Assembly: GCF_003172875.1 (NCBI RefSeq)
Contig: NZ_QGKM01000010.1
Span: 1-64,000, forward strand
Source: Leucothrix pacifica
GTDB lineage: Bacteria > Pseudomonadota > Gammaproteobacteria > Thiotrichales > Thiotrichaceae
Length of the DNA: 64,000 nt
Direction: 5' to 3'
A program made the position numbers and the translations under genes. Under the pieces are notes generated by a model. That model saw only the letters and a list, made by a program, of their open reading frames with translations, was not told the origin of the DNA and made no database searches. Shown in pieces: positions 37,673 through 45,482 of the stretch. How positions within the stretch are numbered: position 1 is the stretch's first letter; each line of letters opens with the position of its first letter.

Positions 37673-37701
37673 AAAAAAGGCCGATGATTTCTCACCGGCC
37701 T
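37673..37701 (-). terminator. Rho-independent terminator of dapD
   Basis: On the minus strand AGGCCG (37701-37696) pairs with CGGCCT (37683-37678), followed by TTTTTT (37678-37673). It lies about 40 bp after the dapD stop. Confidence 0.85.
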
Positions 37702-37740
37702 CTTCAATCTTTAGCACGTCAACTAAGACTTAATTAAACA

Positions 37741-38637
37741 TCAGTCATTACTATGCAAACTTTCATTCAAGCCGCCCCACAAACCGGAGTCAGTAGCAAC
37801 CGCTTCAACCGCACCGGACACACTATTACGGCGATACAGCAAACCAGATTTACCTGCTAATTCACGCGCAGCAACCACTTCACCTTCAGGCGTTTTAACC
37901 TTAGTACCCGCAGTGAGGTATAAACCAGACTCAATGATGCACTCATCGCCCAGCGGAATACCCAAACCAGAATTAGCACCTAACAGGCACTTCTCACCAA
38001 CTGAAATAATAGTCTTACCACCACCAGACAGCGTACCCATAGTAGACGCACCACCACCGATATCAGAGTTTTTACCAACAATCACACCTGCGCTAATGCG
38101 GCCTTCAACCATTGAATCACCCAGTGTACCTGCATTGAAGTTAACAAAACCTTCGTGCATCACTGTTGTACCTGATGCCAGATGCGCACCTAAACGAACA
38201 CGATCCGCATCACCGATACGCACACCTTCTGGCATGACGTAATCCGTCATACGTGGGAATTTGTCCACTGAAGTAATGGTGATGTGCTGATCTTCAGCAG
38301 CAATCAAACCACGCAACTCTTCGACAGTCGCTGGTAACACTGGTCCTGCTGAAGTCCATGCAACATTCGGCAACATACCGAACATGCCATCCAGATTGAT
38401 TTCATGTGGCTTGAAGGCACACTCAGACAACAAATGAAGCCTTAGATAAACGTCTTCCGTAGATGCTGGCGCTTCTGTCACATCGATTTCAATCTCAACA
38501 AAATCGCTTTTGATTACACCCACTTTCTGCGCTAAACAGCTTCTGGCGATCTCTTTGTTAGCACGCGGAAACCACGTATCAATTGTTTTTCCACTAGCAA
38601 CGTCAATATATCGATGACCAACACGCTTGATTGTCAT
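37741..38637 (-). CDS. dapD: 2,3,4,5-tetrahydropyridine-2,6-dicarboxylate N-succinyltransferase
   Basis: Succinyl transfer step of the diaminopimelate/lysine pathway. 298 residues with a left-handed beta-helix of hexapeptide repeats in the second half (VRIGDADRVRLGAHLASGTT, HEGFVNFNAGTLGDSMVEGR, VGKNSDIGGGASTMGTLSGG, GANSGLGIPLGDECIIESGL). It resembles the Pseudomonas/actinobacterial DapD subgroup more than the E. coli form, with a shorter N-terminal domain than the Pseudomonas protein. Transcribed alone; terminator present. A role in cell-wall precursor supply is expected. Confidence 0.93.
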   Translation of the reverse strand: MTIKRVGHRYIDVASGKTIDTWFPRANKEIARSCLAQKVGVIKSDFVEIEIDVTEAPASTEDVYLRLHLLSECAFKPHEINLDGMFGMLPNVAWTSAGPVLPATVEELRGLIAAEDQHITITSVDKFPRMTDYVMPEGVRIGDADRVRLGAHLASGTTVMHEGFVNFNAGTLGDSMVEGRISAGVIVGKNSDIGGGASTMGTLSGGGKTIISVGEKCLLGANSGLGIPLGDECIIESGLYLTAGTKVKTPEGEVVAARELAGKSGLLYRRNSVSGAVEAVATDSGLWGGLNESLHSND

Positions 38638-38728
38638 TTGTCTTCCTTACAGTCAATGGGGTAAAAATTTGAGCTTGCGCCCAAGGTAATGGCCCGCAGT
38701 TTAAAGCCTACCCTGCAACAGATCAATA

Positions 38729-38830
38729 TTACCCTTTAAACCACTTCAGACCTTTAGCGATAGCCAGGACAATTAGCCATATCAATATGACTGTCGTTAA
38801 CAAACCAAAGATATCCACTGAGATATTCAT
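38729..38830 (-). CDS. 33-residue single-span membrane protein
   Basis: Found by hand: ATG at 38830, stop TAA at 38731-38729. The product is one hydrophobic helix (about residues 8-25, IFGLLTTVILIWLIVLAIA in part) with a basic C-terminus KGLKWFKG. Its ATG overlaps the stop of the 69-residue gene by 4 nt (ATGA), strong evidence for translation. Family unknown. The size and layout recall small regulatory membrane proteins or membrane-acting toxins such as TisB-type peptides; this comparison is by shape only. Confidence 0.6.
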   Translation of the reverse strand: MNISVDIFGLLTTVILIWLIVLAIAKGLKWFKG

Positions 38831-39036
38831 TTATCTTTCCATTGAGTCTTACGATGTGACTTCCAGCTACGTGATCTTTCACGCATCAGATCGAAGTCAT
38901 TATTATAAAGATCAGGCAATACCTTAGCCTGACGTTTACTGCGAACATTCATCTCAAAGAACTCACAATATTCCAATACTACATAATACTGTGTTGCTTC
39001 ATTCTTAGTTTTTGGGAAACGGTAATATCTACCCAT
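38827..39036 (-). CDS. Hypothetical 69-residue basic protein
   Basis: ATG at 39036 with AGGAGA 8 bp upstream, a convincing ribosome binding site. The protein is rich in Tyr, Arg and Lys (start MGRYYRFPKTKNEATQYYVV, tail RSWKSHRKTQWKDK) with no signal peptide, membrane span or motif I recognise. It is translationally coupled to a 33-residue membrane protein through an ATGA overlap, so the two probably act together. The pair sits between dapD and the repeat element behind rtcB. Confidence 0.6.
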   Translation of the reverse strand: MGRYYRFPKTKNEATQYYVVLEYCEFFEMNVRSKRQAKVLPDLYNNDFDLMRERSRSWKSHRKTQWKDK

Positions 39037-39138
39037 CTCTGATCTCCTAAACGATTAATCGTCAAGTGAAACCAAAGCCCCTCATCTGTAATAACTTTCG
39101 ATAATTCATATCACCATTTCTCTCAGCTCACCAAAGTA

Positions 39139-39236
39139 GCAGCTCACTGTGCTATTAAATAAGCGCCTTCCGAGTCGTTTAATGAGCTTGTCCATTAAAC
39201 AGGGAGGCGAAGTGTTTTCATAGCACAGTGCGCTGC
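39139..39236. repeat. Structured repeat element, copy A
   Basis: About 98 bp that folds as nested hairpins. The outer arms 39139-39154 and 39221-39236 pair at 15 of 16 positions; the middle arm is CGCCTTCC (39164-39171) / GGGAGGCG (39202-39209), and the inner arm GTTTAATG (39177-39184) / CATTAAAC (39193-39200). The core matches copy B at 45361-45460, while the outer arms do not match in sequence. Located immediately downstream of rtcB. Confidence 0.8.
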
Positions 39237-39240
39237 GACA

Positions 39241-40470
39241 TCACCCCTTTACACACACAACTTGTTTCAAAGTATGCACAATTTCAACCAGATCCTGCTG
39301 CGCAGCCATCACAGCCTCAATCGGCTTATAAGAAGCCGGTGTTTCATCCAACACACCGGCGTCTTTACGGCACTCAACACCCTCAATAGCCGCTAAATGC
39401 TCATCCATTGATACACGACGTTTTGCCTCAGTTCGTGACATCACACGTCCTGCACCGTGACTACAGCTGCAGAAACTTTCAGCATTACCCAGACCACGCA
39501 CAATGAATGACTTCGCACCCATGCTTCCGGGGATAATCCCCATTTCACCGGCTTGCGCACTCACTGCACCTTTACGCGTTACCCAGACATCTTTATCAAA
39601 ATGCTGTTCGCGGCTAATGTAATTATGGTGGCAATTCACCGCTTCAGTGCGTGCTTCAAATGGCTCATCAATGTTATTACGCAACACTTCAAGCGTACGC
39701 GCCATCATCACCTCACGATTCACCCGCGCATAATCCTGCGCCCATGACACCGCACTAATATACTCACCGAAGTGCTTACTCCCTTCCGGAATATAAGCCA
39801 GTTCCTTGTCCGGCAGATTAATAAACCAACGCTCCATATCTTTCTTGGCTTGGTTTATAAAATGCATACCGATACGGTTTCCAACACCACGCGATCCGCT
39901 ATGTAACATCACCCACACCGCGTCGTTTTCATCCAAACAAAGCTCGACGAAGTGGTTTCCGCTTCCCAGCGTACCGAGCTGATTCACGTTATTTCCGTTT
40001 TTCAAAAACGCATGCTTGTCTTGTAGCGCTGAAAATCCGTCTTTCAGTGATAACCAAGCCTGCATGACATCATCAGGGATATCTCCCCAGTTTCCGGTGT
40101 CTCGGCTTTTACCTTTTGCCATGAATCCGTGCGGTACATTCGCCTCGATACCGGAACGAATCGCAGCGAGTGAATCCGGTAATTGATCGGCACGCAAGCT
40201 GGTTTTCACCGCCATCATTCCACACCCTAAATCCACACCTACCGCCGCAGGAATCACCGCACCAATCGTTGGAATCACACTACCAATAGTGGCACCACGC
40301 CCCAAATGCACATCTGGCATCGCGGCGACCCATTTGTGTATAAATGGCATGGTCGACATATTGCGAAGCTGTTGACGTGAGTTATCGTCAAACTGTACAC
40401 CGCGTGTCCATGACTTTACGGGTACATTTTGAGTCTGGCTGTCGTACATCACTTCGTATGGAGTGTTCAT
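39241..40470 (-). CDS. rtcB: RNA-splicing ligase RtcB
   Basis: GTP- and Mn-dependent ligase joining 2',3'-cyclic phosphate or 3'-phosphate RNA ends to 5'-OH ends, used in RNA repair. 409 residues from the ATG at 40470; AAGGA 7 bp upstream favours it over the ATG at 40491, which overlaps that site. Metal ligands lie in GVDLGCGM, LGSGNHFVEL and HSGSRGVG. Guanylylation-site region CSHGAGRVMSR follows. Length is typical of the stand-alone bacterial enzyme. rtcA and the rtcR activator are not adjacent, and a structured repeat lies right after its stop. Confidence 0.94.
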   Translation of the reverse strand: MNTPYEVMYDSQTQNVPVKSWTRGVQFDDNSRQQLRNMSTMPFIHKWVAAMPDVHLGRGATIGSVIPTIGAVIPAAVGVDLGCGMMAVKTSLRADQLPDSLAAIRSGIEANVPHGFMAKGKSRDTGNWGDIPDDVMQAWLSLKDGFSALQDKHAFLKNGNNVNQLGTLGSGNHFVELCLDENDAVWVMLHSGSRGVGNRIGMHFINQAKKDMERWFINLPDKELAYIPEGSKHFGEYISAVSWAQDYARVNREVMMARTLEVLRNNIDEPFEARTEAVNCHHNYISREQHFDKDVWVTRKGAVSAQAGEMGIIPGSMGAKSFIVRGLGNAESFCSCSHGAGRVMSRTEAKRRVSMDEHLAAIEGVECRKDAGVLDETPASYKPIEAVMAAQQDLVEIVHTLKQVVCVKG

Positions 40471-40800
40471 ATCAATATCCTTGCTTTTCATTATTTTCAG
40501 ATATTACATTGCAGCTGCTATGCCAACTTTTATCAAAATCCCATATCATACTGATATTTATATATTTATCTGAAAACCAATAATTGCAGCACTACGTCTA
40601 ATATTAATTTTTAAATATTTTTAAGGGTATTTTATATCCAAATAGATAACCCAAGAGACTCTATACTGTTTGCAACGCCCAATCCCCTCTCCAACCCTCA
40701 AAGCATCTTCTACTCCAATCAATTGCTGCGGCCTATTGCCAAATTACACACAACATCTCATCATTGAGTGCTAACCATTACCCACTTAATAAGGAAAACC
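40471..40800. other. Intergenic region between divergent rtcB and cyclotransferase-like gene
   Basis: 330 bp, AT-rich in the rtcB-proximal half. Nothing that I can support as a gene, RNA or repeat; the small frame crossing 40344-40583 is the shadow of rtcB. It presumably holds the divergent promoters. Confidence 0.4.
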
Positions 40801-41382
40801 ATGGCGTGCTTTTTTGGATTCGGCTCACTCGTTAATACCGCAACACATCGCTACCAACCGGTGACTGCGGCCAAGGTTGATGGCTGGCGGCGTATTTGGG
40901 TGAATAATAAGTGCTATGAGCATGCGTTTTTAAGTGTCGAGCCGGATGAGTCTTCAGCAATCCAGGGCTTAATGGCGCAAGTGCCGGAAGATGATTGGCA
41001 GGAATTGGACACCCGCGAAGTGGGCTATTTAAGGCGTGTACTAACACCTCAGGAATGGATGACACAAGCACACTGCTCAGATGCTCCAGCTGCCTTGATC
41101 ACAAGCGCGCCAACCAACGATACACAGATGTACGTTTTGCAGAACGGAGAATATGCTCAAGCAGCAAAGCCAATCCTATGGTCTTATCTGGAAACAGTCT
41201 TGTTTGGCTACTATCAGTGGTTTGGACCTGAGGGCGTGGACAACTTCATTCAGAGCACGGGCGCATGGACGTCGGTATTGGATGACAGATCACAGCCTAT
41301 ATACCCTCGTTATGTTCCGGCGGAAGGTGACGCAGCTGAAATAATCGCCCATAAAATAAGCAATCTTAGCCAGACCGTCTGA
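40801..41382 (+). CDS. Gamma-glutamylcyclotransferase-like protein
   Basis: 193 residues from the ATG at 40801, with AAGGA 5 bp upstream. The upstream extension of the frame (to 40768) adds 11 residues before the true start. The N-terminus MACFFGFGSLVN is the glycine-rich substrate loop of the GGCT fold, and the acidic residues in VPEDDWQELDTREVGYLR provide the catalytic Glu region. Family members cyclise gamma-glutamyl amines or peptides, releasing 5-oxoproline. The exact substrate is unknown. Divergent from rtcB. Confidence 0.75.
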   Translation: MACFFGFGSLVNTATHRYQPVTAAKVDGWRRIWVNNKCYEHAFLSVEPDESSAIQGLMAQVPEDDWQELDTREVGYLRRVLTPQEWMTQAHCSDAPAALITSAPTNDTQMYVLQNGEYAQAAKPILWSYLETVLFGYYQWFGPEGVDNFIQSTGAWTSVLDDRSQPIYPRYVPAEGDAAEIIAHKISNLSQTV

Positions 41383-41482
41383 CAGATGGATAATCAACAC
41401 ACTTAAAACTGTGGCATGATTACACTAAATAATAAGGATTGCCCCCCTCTATAAAAGCAATCAATAAACAGAGTGTAAAATA

Positions 41483-41686
41483 ATGAATATAAATAAAATT
41501 CAGGCCAACCCTGACTGTAGTATCCTGCGTAATTATCAAGCTTTGTGTCGAGAAAGTGCTAAGAGCAATGATCAGAGTCCAACACAGCCGATTAAGATCA
41601 AAATTTTAGAAAGACTCCTTAAAAATCACCAGTGTGGGCATCCTGAGCACCACACTGCTGAAGACTGCATGAAGGATATTAGTTAA
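41483..41686 (+). CDS. Hypothetical 67-residue Cys/His-containing protein
   Basis: A small frame with ATG at 41483 and only a weak Shine-Dalgarno-like GAG. Cysteines at 13, 22, 51 and 62 and the cluster QCGHPEHHTAEDC near the C-terminus could bind a metal. No signal peptide, no family recognised. It is not overlapped by another gene and lies between the cyclotransferase-like gene and the end of the convergent PaaK-like gene. Confidence 0.45.
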   Translation: MNINKIQANPDCSILRNYQALCRESAKSNDQSPTQPIKIKILERLLKNHQCGHPEHHTAEDCMKDIS

Positions 41687-41710
41687 TAAGTGCCGCCCAT
41701 GATGATGGGC

Positions 41711-42946
41711 TCAGTCGTACTGCCGCTGATCAGAAATCACTAAGCCGTCATTGGCCAGACTATCAGGGCTGACAAGCTCAACCGCACCACGGATTTTACA
41801 AAGCTCACGAATACTGGCAGAAACTGACTGACGAAGATCATCTGAACCATCTGCCACTTCACAATGTAACGTCATCTGATCACTCTCATCAATCCACTCA
41901 ATCACCAGTCGCGCTTTCTGAATTTCAGGATGGCGCTTCACTACCTGATCAACTTGTTCAGGGTGAATAAACATACCACGCACTTTAGCCGTTTGATCAG
42001 CGCGCCCCATCCAGCCTTTAATACGGCGGTTCGTACGGCCGCAAGGACTCTCTCCTTCCATAATCGCCGAAAGGTCGCCGGTAGCGAACCGGATCAATGG
42101 GTAATCCGGATTGAACGTTGTAATAACCACCTCACCCACTTCGCCGTCAGCCACCGGATCTCCGGTACCGGGTCGGACAATTTCAAGATGCACGCCCTCG
42201 TCCAGAATCAAACCTGAGTCCGCTGTTGATTCATAGGCAATCATGCCCAAATCCGCTGTGGCGTAGCACTGCGACGCCTGAATACCACGCTCCAAAAAGA
42301 ATGCACGCGTAGACGGTGGAAATGCTTCACCCGATACCATGGCTTTCTTGATGCTACTGACATCCACACCCAACTCATCCGCTTTTTCTAAAATAATCCG
42401 CAGGAATGATGGTGTACCAATGTACGCAGTCGGCTTCAAATCATGAATGGTATGCACTTGTAACTCTGTCTGCCCGACCCCCGCCGGAATCACAGCACAG
42501 CCCAATGCATGACAACCACTATCCGCCATCGCACCCGCTGGTGTCAGGTGATAGGAAAAACAGTTATGCACCAAGTCTTCTTTACGAAAACCCGCTGCAT
42601 ACAAACCTCGAGCAAATCGCCAATAGTCTGCACTTAAGGTTTGTGGCTCATAAATCGGGCCAGGCGATGAGAAGATGTACTTCAACTGACCTTGACCATA
42701 GGCAGTCAAACCACCGAAGGGTCGCATCGCTGCCTGTCGTGAAATCAGTTCAGATTTGCGTGTCACAGGGTATGCGCTTAATTGTTCAGTGTTATTAAAC
42801 CCGGACACATCAAAGTCTGCCAAGCTCTCTGCGTAGGCCGGTGCATTGGCTTTAGCATGGACTAGTTGGGCTTTAAGGCTGGCCAGAATCGCCGCATCAC
42901 GTTCTTCACTCGTACGCTTTTCCAGCGCATCATAAAATTCAGACAT
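41711..42946 (-). CDS. Phenylacetate-CoA ligase-like adenylating enzyme
   Basis: 411 residues from the ATG at 42946; AAGGA lies 11 bp upstream. The frame also opens at 42973, inside the preceding gene. It has the PaaK-type ANL layout: N-terminal helices (LKAQLVHAKANAPAYAE), a middle domain with YIGTPSFLRIILEK and CYATADLGMIAYES, and a C-terminal lid (MGRADQTAKVRGMFIHPEQV). The phosphate-binding loop, usually SSGTTGKP in PaaK, reads FSSPGPIYEP. This variant is recurrent in relatives linked to branched-chain-type ABC transporters. Probably activates the imported acid; the substrate is unknown. Last gene of the seven-gene operon. Confidence 0.85.
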   Translation of the reverse strand: MSEFYDALEKRTSEERDAAILASLKAQLVHAKANAPAYAESLADFDVSGFNNTEQLSAYPVTRKSELISRQAAMRPFGGLTAYGQGQLKYIFSSPGPIYEPQTLSADYWRFARGLYAAGFRKEDLVHNCFSYHLTPAGAMADSGCHALGCAVIPAGVGQTELQVHTIHDLKPTAYIGTPSFLRIILEKADELGVDVSSIKKAMVSGEAFPPSTRAFFLERGIQASQCYATADLGMIAYESTADSGLILDEGVHLEIVRPGTGDPVADGEVGEVVITTFNPDYPLIRFATGDLSAIMEGESPCGRTNRRIKGWMGRADQTAKVRGMFIHPEQVDQVVKRHPEIQKARLVIEWIDESDQMTLHCEVADGSDDLRQSVSASIRELCKIRGAVELVSPDSLANDGLVISDQRQYD

Positions 42947-42960
42947 AAAGTTCTGTTTCC

Positions 42961-43773
42961 TTAAGCCAACCAACGTTTACGACGACGATAATGCTTCACA
43001 TCACGGAAGCTTTTCTTATCTCCACCACTCAATCCCAAATAAAACTCTTTTACATCCTCGTTATCAGCCAGAGAAGCAGCTTCTCCATCCATCACCACCC
43101 GGCCATTTTCTAAAATGTAGCCGTAGGTTGCATAACGTAATGCCACCGAGGCGTTTTGCTCAGCCAGTAAAAACGTCACCCCCTCTTTCTCATTCAGGGC
43201 TTTAACGATTTCAAAAATTTCTTCAACCAACTGCGGTGCCAAACCCATTGATGGCTCATCCAGCAAAATTAGTTTTGGTCTGGCCATGAGCGCACGTCCC
43301 ACTGCCACCATCTGCTGCTCACCACCAGAGGTATAACCCGCCTGACTCTTGCGACGCTCCCGTAATCGTGGGAAGTAGTTGTAGACCTTTTCTAAGTCAT
43401 CAGCGATGGCTTTGCGGCCGTCTTTTCGTGTGTAGGCACCGGTCAGTAGATTCTCCTCTACCGTCAAATGCTCAAAGCAATGCCGACCCTCCATGACCTG
43501 CACCACACCACGCTTAACCAGTTCAGTCGGTGACAAGTTTTCAATACGCTCACCTTCAAAGCTGATAGAGCCTTTGGTGACATCACCACGCTCCGTCTTC
43601 AAAATATTGGAGATAGACTTAATAGTCGTTGTCTTGCCTGCTCCATTTGCACCGAGCAAGGCCACTATTCCGCCTTTGGGGACATCCAGCGACACCCCTT
43701 TAAGCACCAGAATCACGTGATCGTAGATCACCTCAATATTCTTGATGCTGAGAATCGTATTATCAGTAGACAT
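42961..43773 (-). CDS. ABC transporter ATP-binding protein, LivF-like
   Basis: ATPase of a branched-chain amino acid-type (HAAT) importer, 270 residues. Walker A is GANGAGKTTT, signature TSGGEQQM, Walker B LILLDEPSMGL and the switch His lies in the LLAEQNAS region. The C-terminus is basic (KHYRRRKRWLA) and longer than in E. coli LivF (237). It pairs with the LivG-like ATPase and LivH/LivM-like permeases of this operon. The substrate is not indicated; the operon's two CoA-ligase-like enzymes point to a carboxylic acid. Confidence 0.92.
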   Translation of the reverse strand: MSTDNTILSIKNIEVIYDHVILVLKGVSLDVPKGGIVALLGANGAGKTTTIKSISNILKTERGDVTKGSISFEGERIENLSPTELVKRGVVQVMEGRHCFEHLTVEENLLTGAYTRKDGRKAIADDLEKVYNYFPRLRERRKSQAGYTSGGEQQMVAVGRALMARPKLILLDEPSMGLAPQLVEEIFEIVKALNEKEGVTFLLAEQNASVALRYATYGYILENGRVVMDGEAASLADNEDVKEFYLGLSGGDKKSFRDVKHYRRRKRWLA

Positions 43774-44001
43774 AATATTCCGTTGTTGTTGTTCGGTTGG
43801 CCCGCTGCTACATCCAGAAGCAGCTAAATTTCAACTTCGTCCTATAGTTCTGATGCTCGAGTCGCATGCGATATCGCTAAAACACCACCAAAACCCATAG
43901 CCATGAGAGGTAGTAGAGAGAGAGCGGGATTTGCGAAAAAAATGTTCCCATCGAAGATGGCATTTTTGTAGCAAATACCGCACTCTCTACGGCCCACTAA
44001 A

Positions 44002-45306
44002 TCAAGACTTACACTCACGCTCAGTGAGTTTGTTCTCTTTGGCATATGCCGCAGAATCCTCTGCAATCAGTGGATCGATAATGTCGCGGTCAGATGCAAC
44101 GAAGTCTGTAATCAGGCTCCATGTTTTGGTTTTTGCATCCCACTGCTGGATTGCTGCCAAACCTGGTCCACCGTGGTTCTCACACGTCACGTTGATTTCA
44201 GGCGCAAAGCCTTTCAGCCCTAACGCTTCCATACGCGCATTATCAACTTTGAGTGACTCCATACCGTCACGCATTTGGCCACTAGTGATTTCTTTAGTAT
44301 TGAACATCTTTTGAGCATTAGCTGCTGCTTCCGCTGCCAGAACCGCTGCATACATACCGCGGTTGTACAATGCGGTTCCGATATTGCTGCCATCTCCCGC
44401 TGCTTTACCGGTATCTGCTACGTACTTTTTGATGTCATCAAAGATTGGATAGTCAGTCCCCACACCATGGAAGGTCACCGCCTTATAACCATTGGCCTTA
44501 TCACCTGAAGGCAATACATCGTTCTCAGAACCTGACCACCAAATACCGATAAACTTATCCATTGGGAAACGGATGTTTCCGGCTTCTTTGATCGCCACCT
44601 GATTCATGACTCCCCAACCGTACATAAGCACGTAATCAGGACGCTCACGACGGATCTGCAACCACTGTGATTTCTGCTCCTGACCAGGGTGATCGACAGG
44701 CAATAAGGTCAGCTTAAACCCATCTCTTTTAGCCAGCTCTTCAAGGGTACGAATCGGCTCTTTACCATAGGCAGAGTTGTGATAAACCAAGGCAATGTTC
44801 TTACCTTTGAGATCGCCTTTTTCCATATCTGACACGTGCTTCATAATGACAGACGCAGCATCCCAGTAGGTACCAGGGTAGTTAAAGACGTGACTAAACA
44901 CCTTACCGTTAGCGGCTGAAGTACGTCCGTAACCCATAGTGTGCATTGGGATATCATCAGCCGTTACTTTAGGAATCAGCTGATAAGTAATACCGGTTGA
45001 AAGCGGCTGGTATACCAAAGCGCCCTGGCCTTTAGTCGACTCGTAGCACTCAACACCTTTCTGTGTGTTGTACGCGGTCTCACACTCCGGCGTGACTGCT
45101 TTGACACCACCGATACCGCCATCACGCTCATTAAGCAATGTGAAGTAGTCAGCATAGCCATCGGCGAACTCAGTTCCATTCGGGCCATAAGGGCCGGTAC
45201 GATAGCTCAACATTGGGAATGTCAGGTCTGCCATCGCTGGCACAGCTGTCGCCATGATCGTTGCAGCAACCACTGCTGCACTGATTGATTTCAATTTAAC
45301 TTTCAT
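44002..45306 (-). CDS. ABC transporter substrate-binding protein, branched-chain type
   Basis: Periplasmic receptor of 434 residues. The start at 45306 is set by a strong GGAGGAAG; the frame continues upstream by 8 residues. A Sec signal peptide (about 1-27, AVPAMA then cleavage) precedes a type I periplasmic-binding fold of the LivJ/Peripla_BP_6 kind, with TGPYGPNGTEFADGYADYF near the N-terminus in place of the amino-acid-binding loop. Ligand class therefore differs from leucine receptors; relatives are linked to aromatic or branched carboxylates. Cysteine pairs in the sequence may form disulfides. A structured repeat (copy B) lies upstream. Confidence 0.9.
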   Translation of the reverse strand: MKVKLKSISAAVVAATIMATAVPAMADLTFPMLSYRTGPYGPNGTEFADGYADYFTLLNERDGGIGGVKAVTPECETAYNTQKGVECYESTKGQGALVYQPLSTGITYQLIPKVTADDIPMHTMGYGRTSAANGKVFSHVFNYPGTYWDAASVIMKHVSDMEKGDLKGKNIALVYHNSAYGKEPIRTLEELAKRDGFKLTLLPVDHPGQEQKSQWLQIRRERPDYVLMYGWGVMNQVAIKEAGNIRFPMDKFIGIWWSGSENDVLPSGDKANGYKAVTFHGVGTDYPIFDDIKKYVADTGKAAGDGSNIGTALYNRGMYAAVLAAEAAANAQKMFNTKEITSGQMRDGMESLKVDNARMEALGLKGFAPEINVTCENHGGPGLAAIQQWDAKTKTWSLITDFVASDRDIIDPLIAEDSAAYAKENKLTERECKS

Positions 45307-45360
45307 TTGTACTTCCTCCAAATAAAACATTTACGCCAATAATCCGACGTTATTTCTAAT

Positions 45361-45460
45361 GCAGCGGGTAATCATTTAGCAGAATAAGCGCCTTCCGACT
45401 CGTTTAATGATTCACCATTAAACACAGGCGGCGAAGCGTCTATGCTAAATGATTGCCTGC
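45361..45460. repeat. Structured repeat element, copy B
   Basis: About 100 bp in the gap between the livM-like and receptor genes. The outer arms are AATCATTTAGCA (45370-45381) / TGCTAAATGATT (45443-45454), perfect over 12 bp and extended by GCAG (45361-45364) / CTGC (45457-45460). The inner arm is GTTTAATG (45402-45409) / CATTAAAC (45416-45423), and the shared strand AATAAGCGCCTTCCGA covers 45384-45399. The core is the same as copy A; the outer arms are different but self-complementary. Confidence 0.8.
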
Positions 45461-45482
45461 GACACAAATACACCTGACCGGG

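Noticed and set aside
31367-37741. Possible integrated element with att sites flanking the accessory region
   Set aside because: I looked for a copy of the tRNA-Leu 3' end (T-arm and acceptor sequence) before dapD and saw none, and there is no integrase or transposase gene; only accessory status is claimed.
39139-45460. The two structured repeats as integron attC sites
   Set aside because: The arms do not give the RYYYAAC / GTTRRRY core pair, there is no integrase, and the flanking genes are not cassettes.
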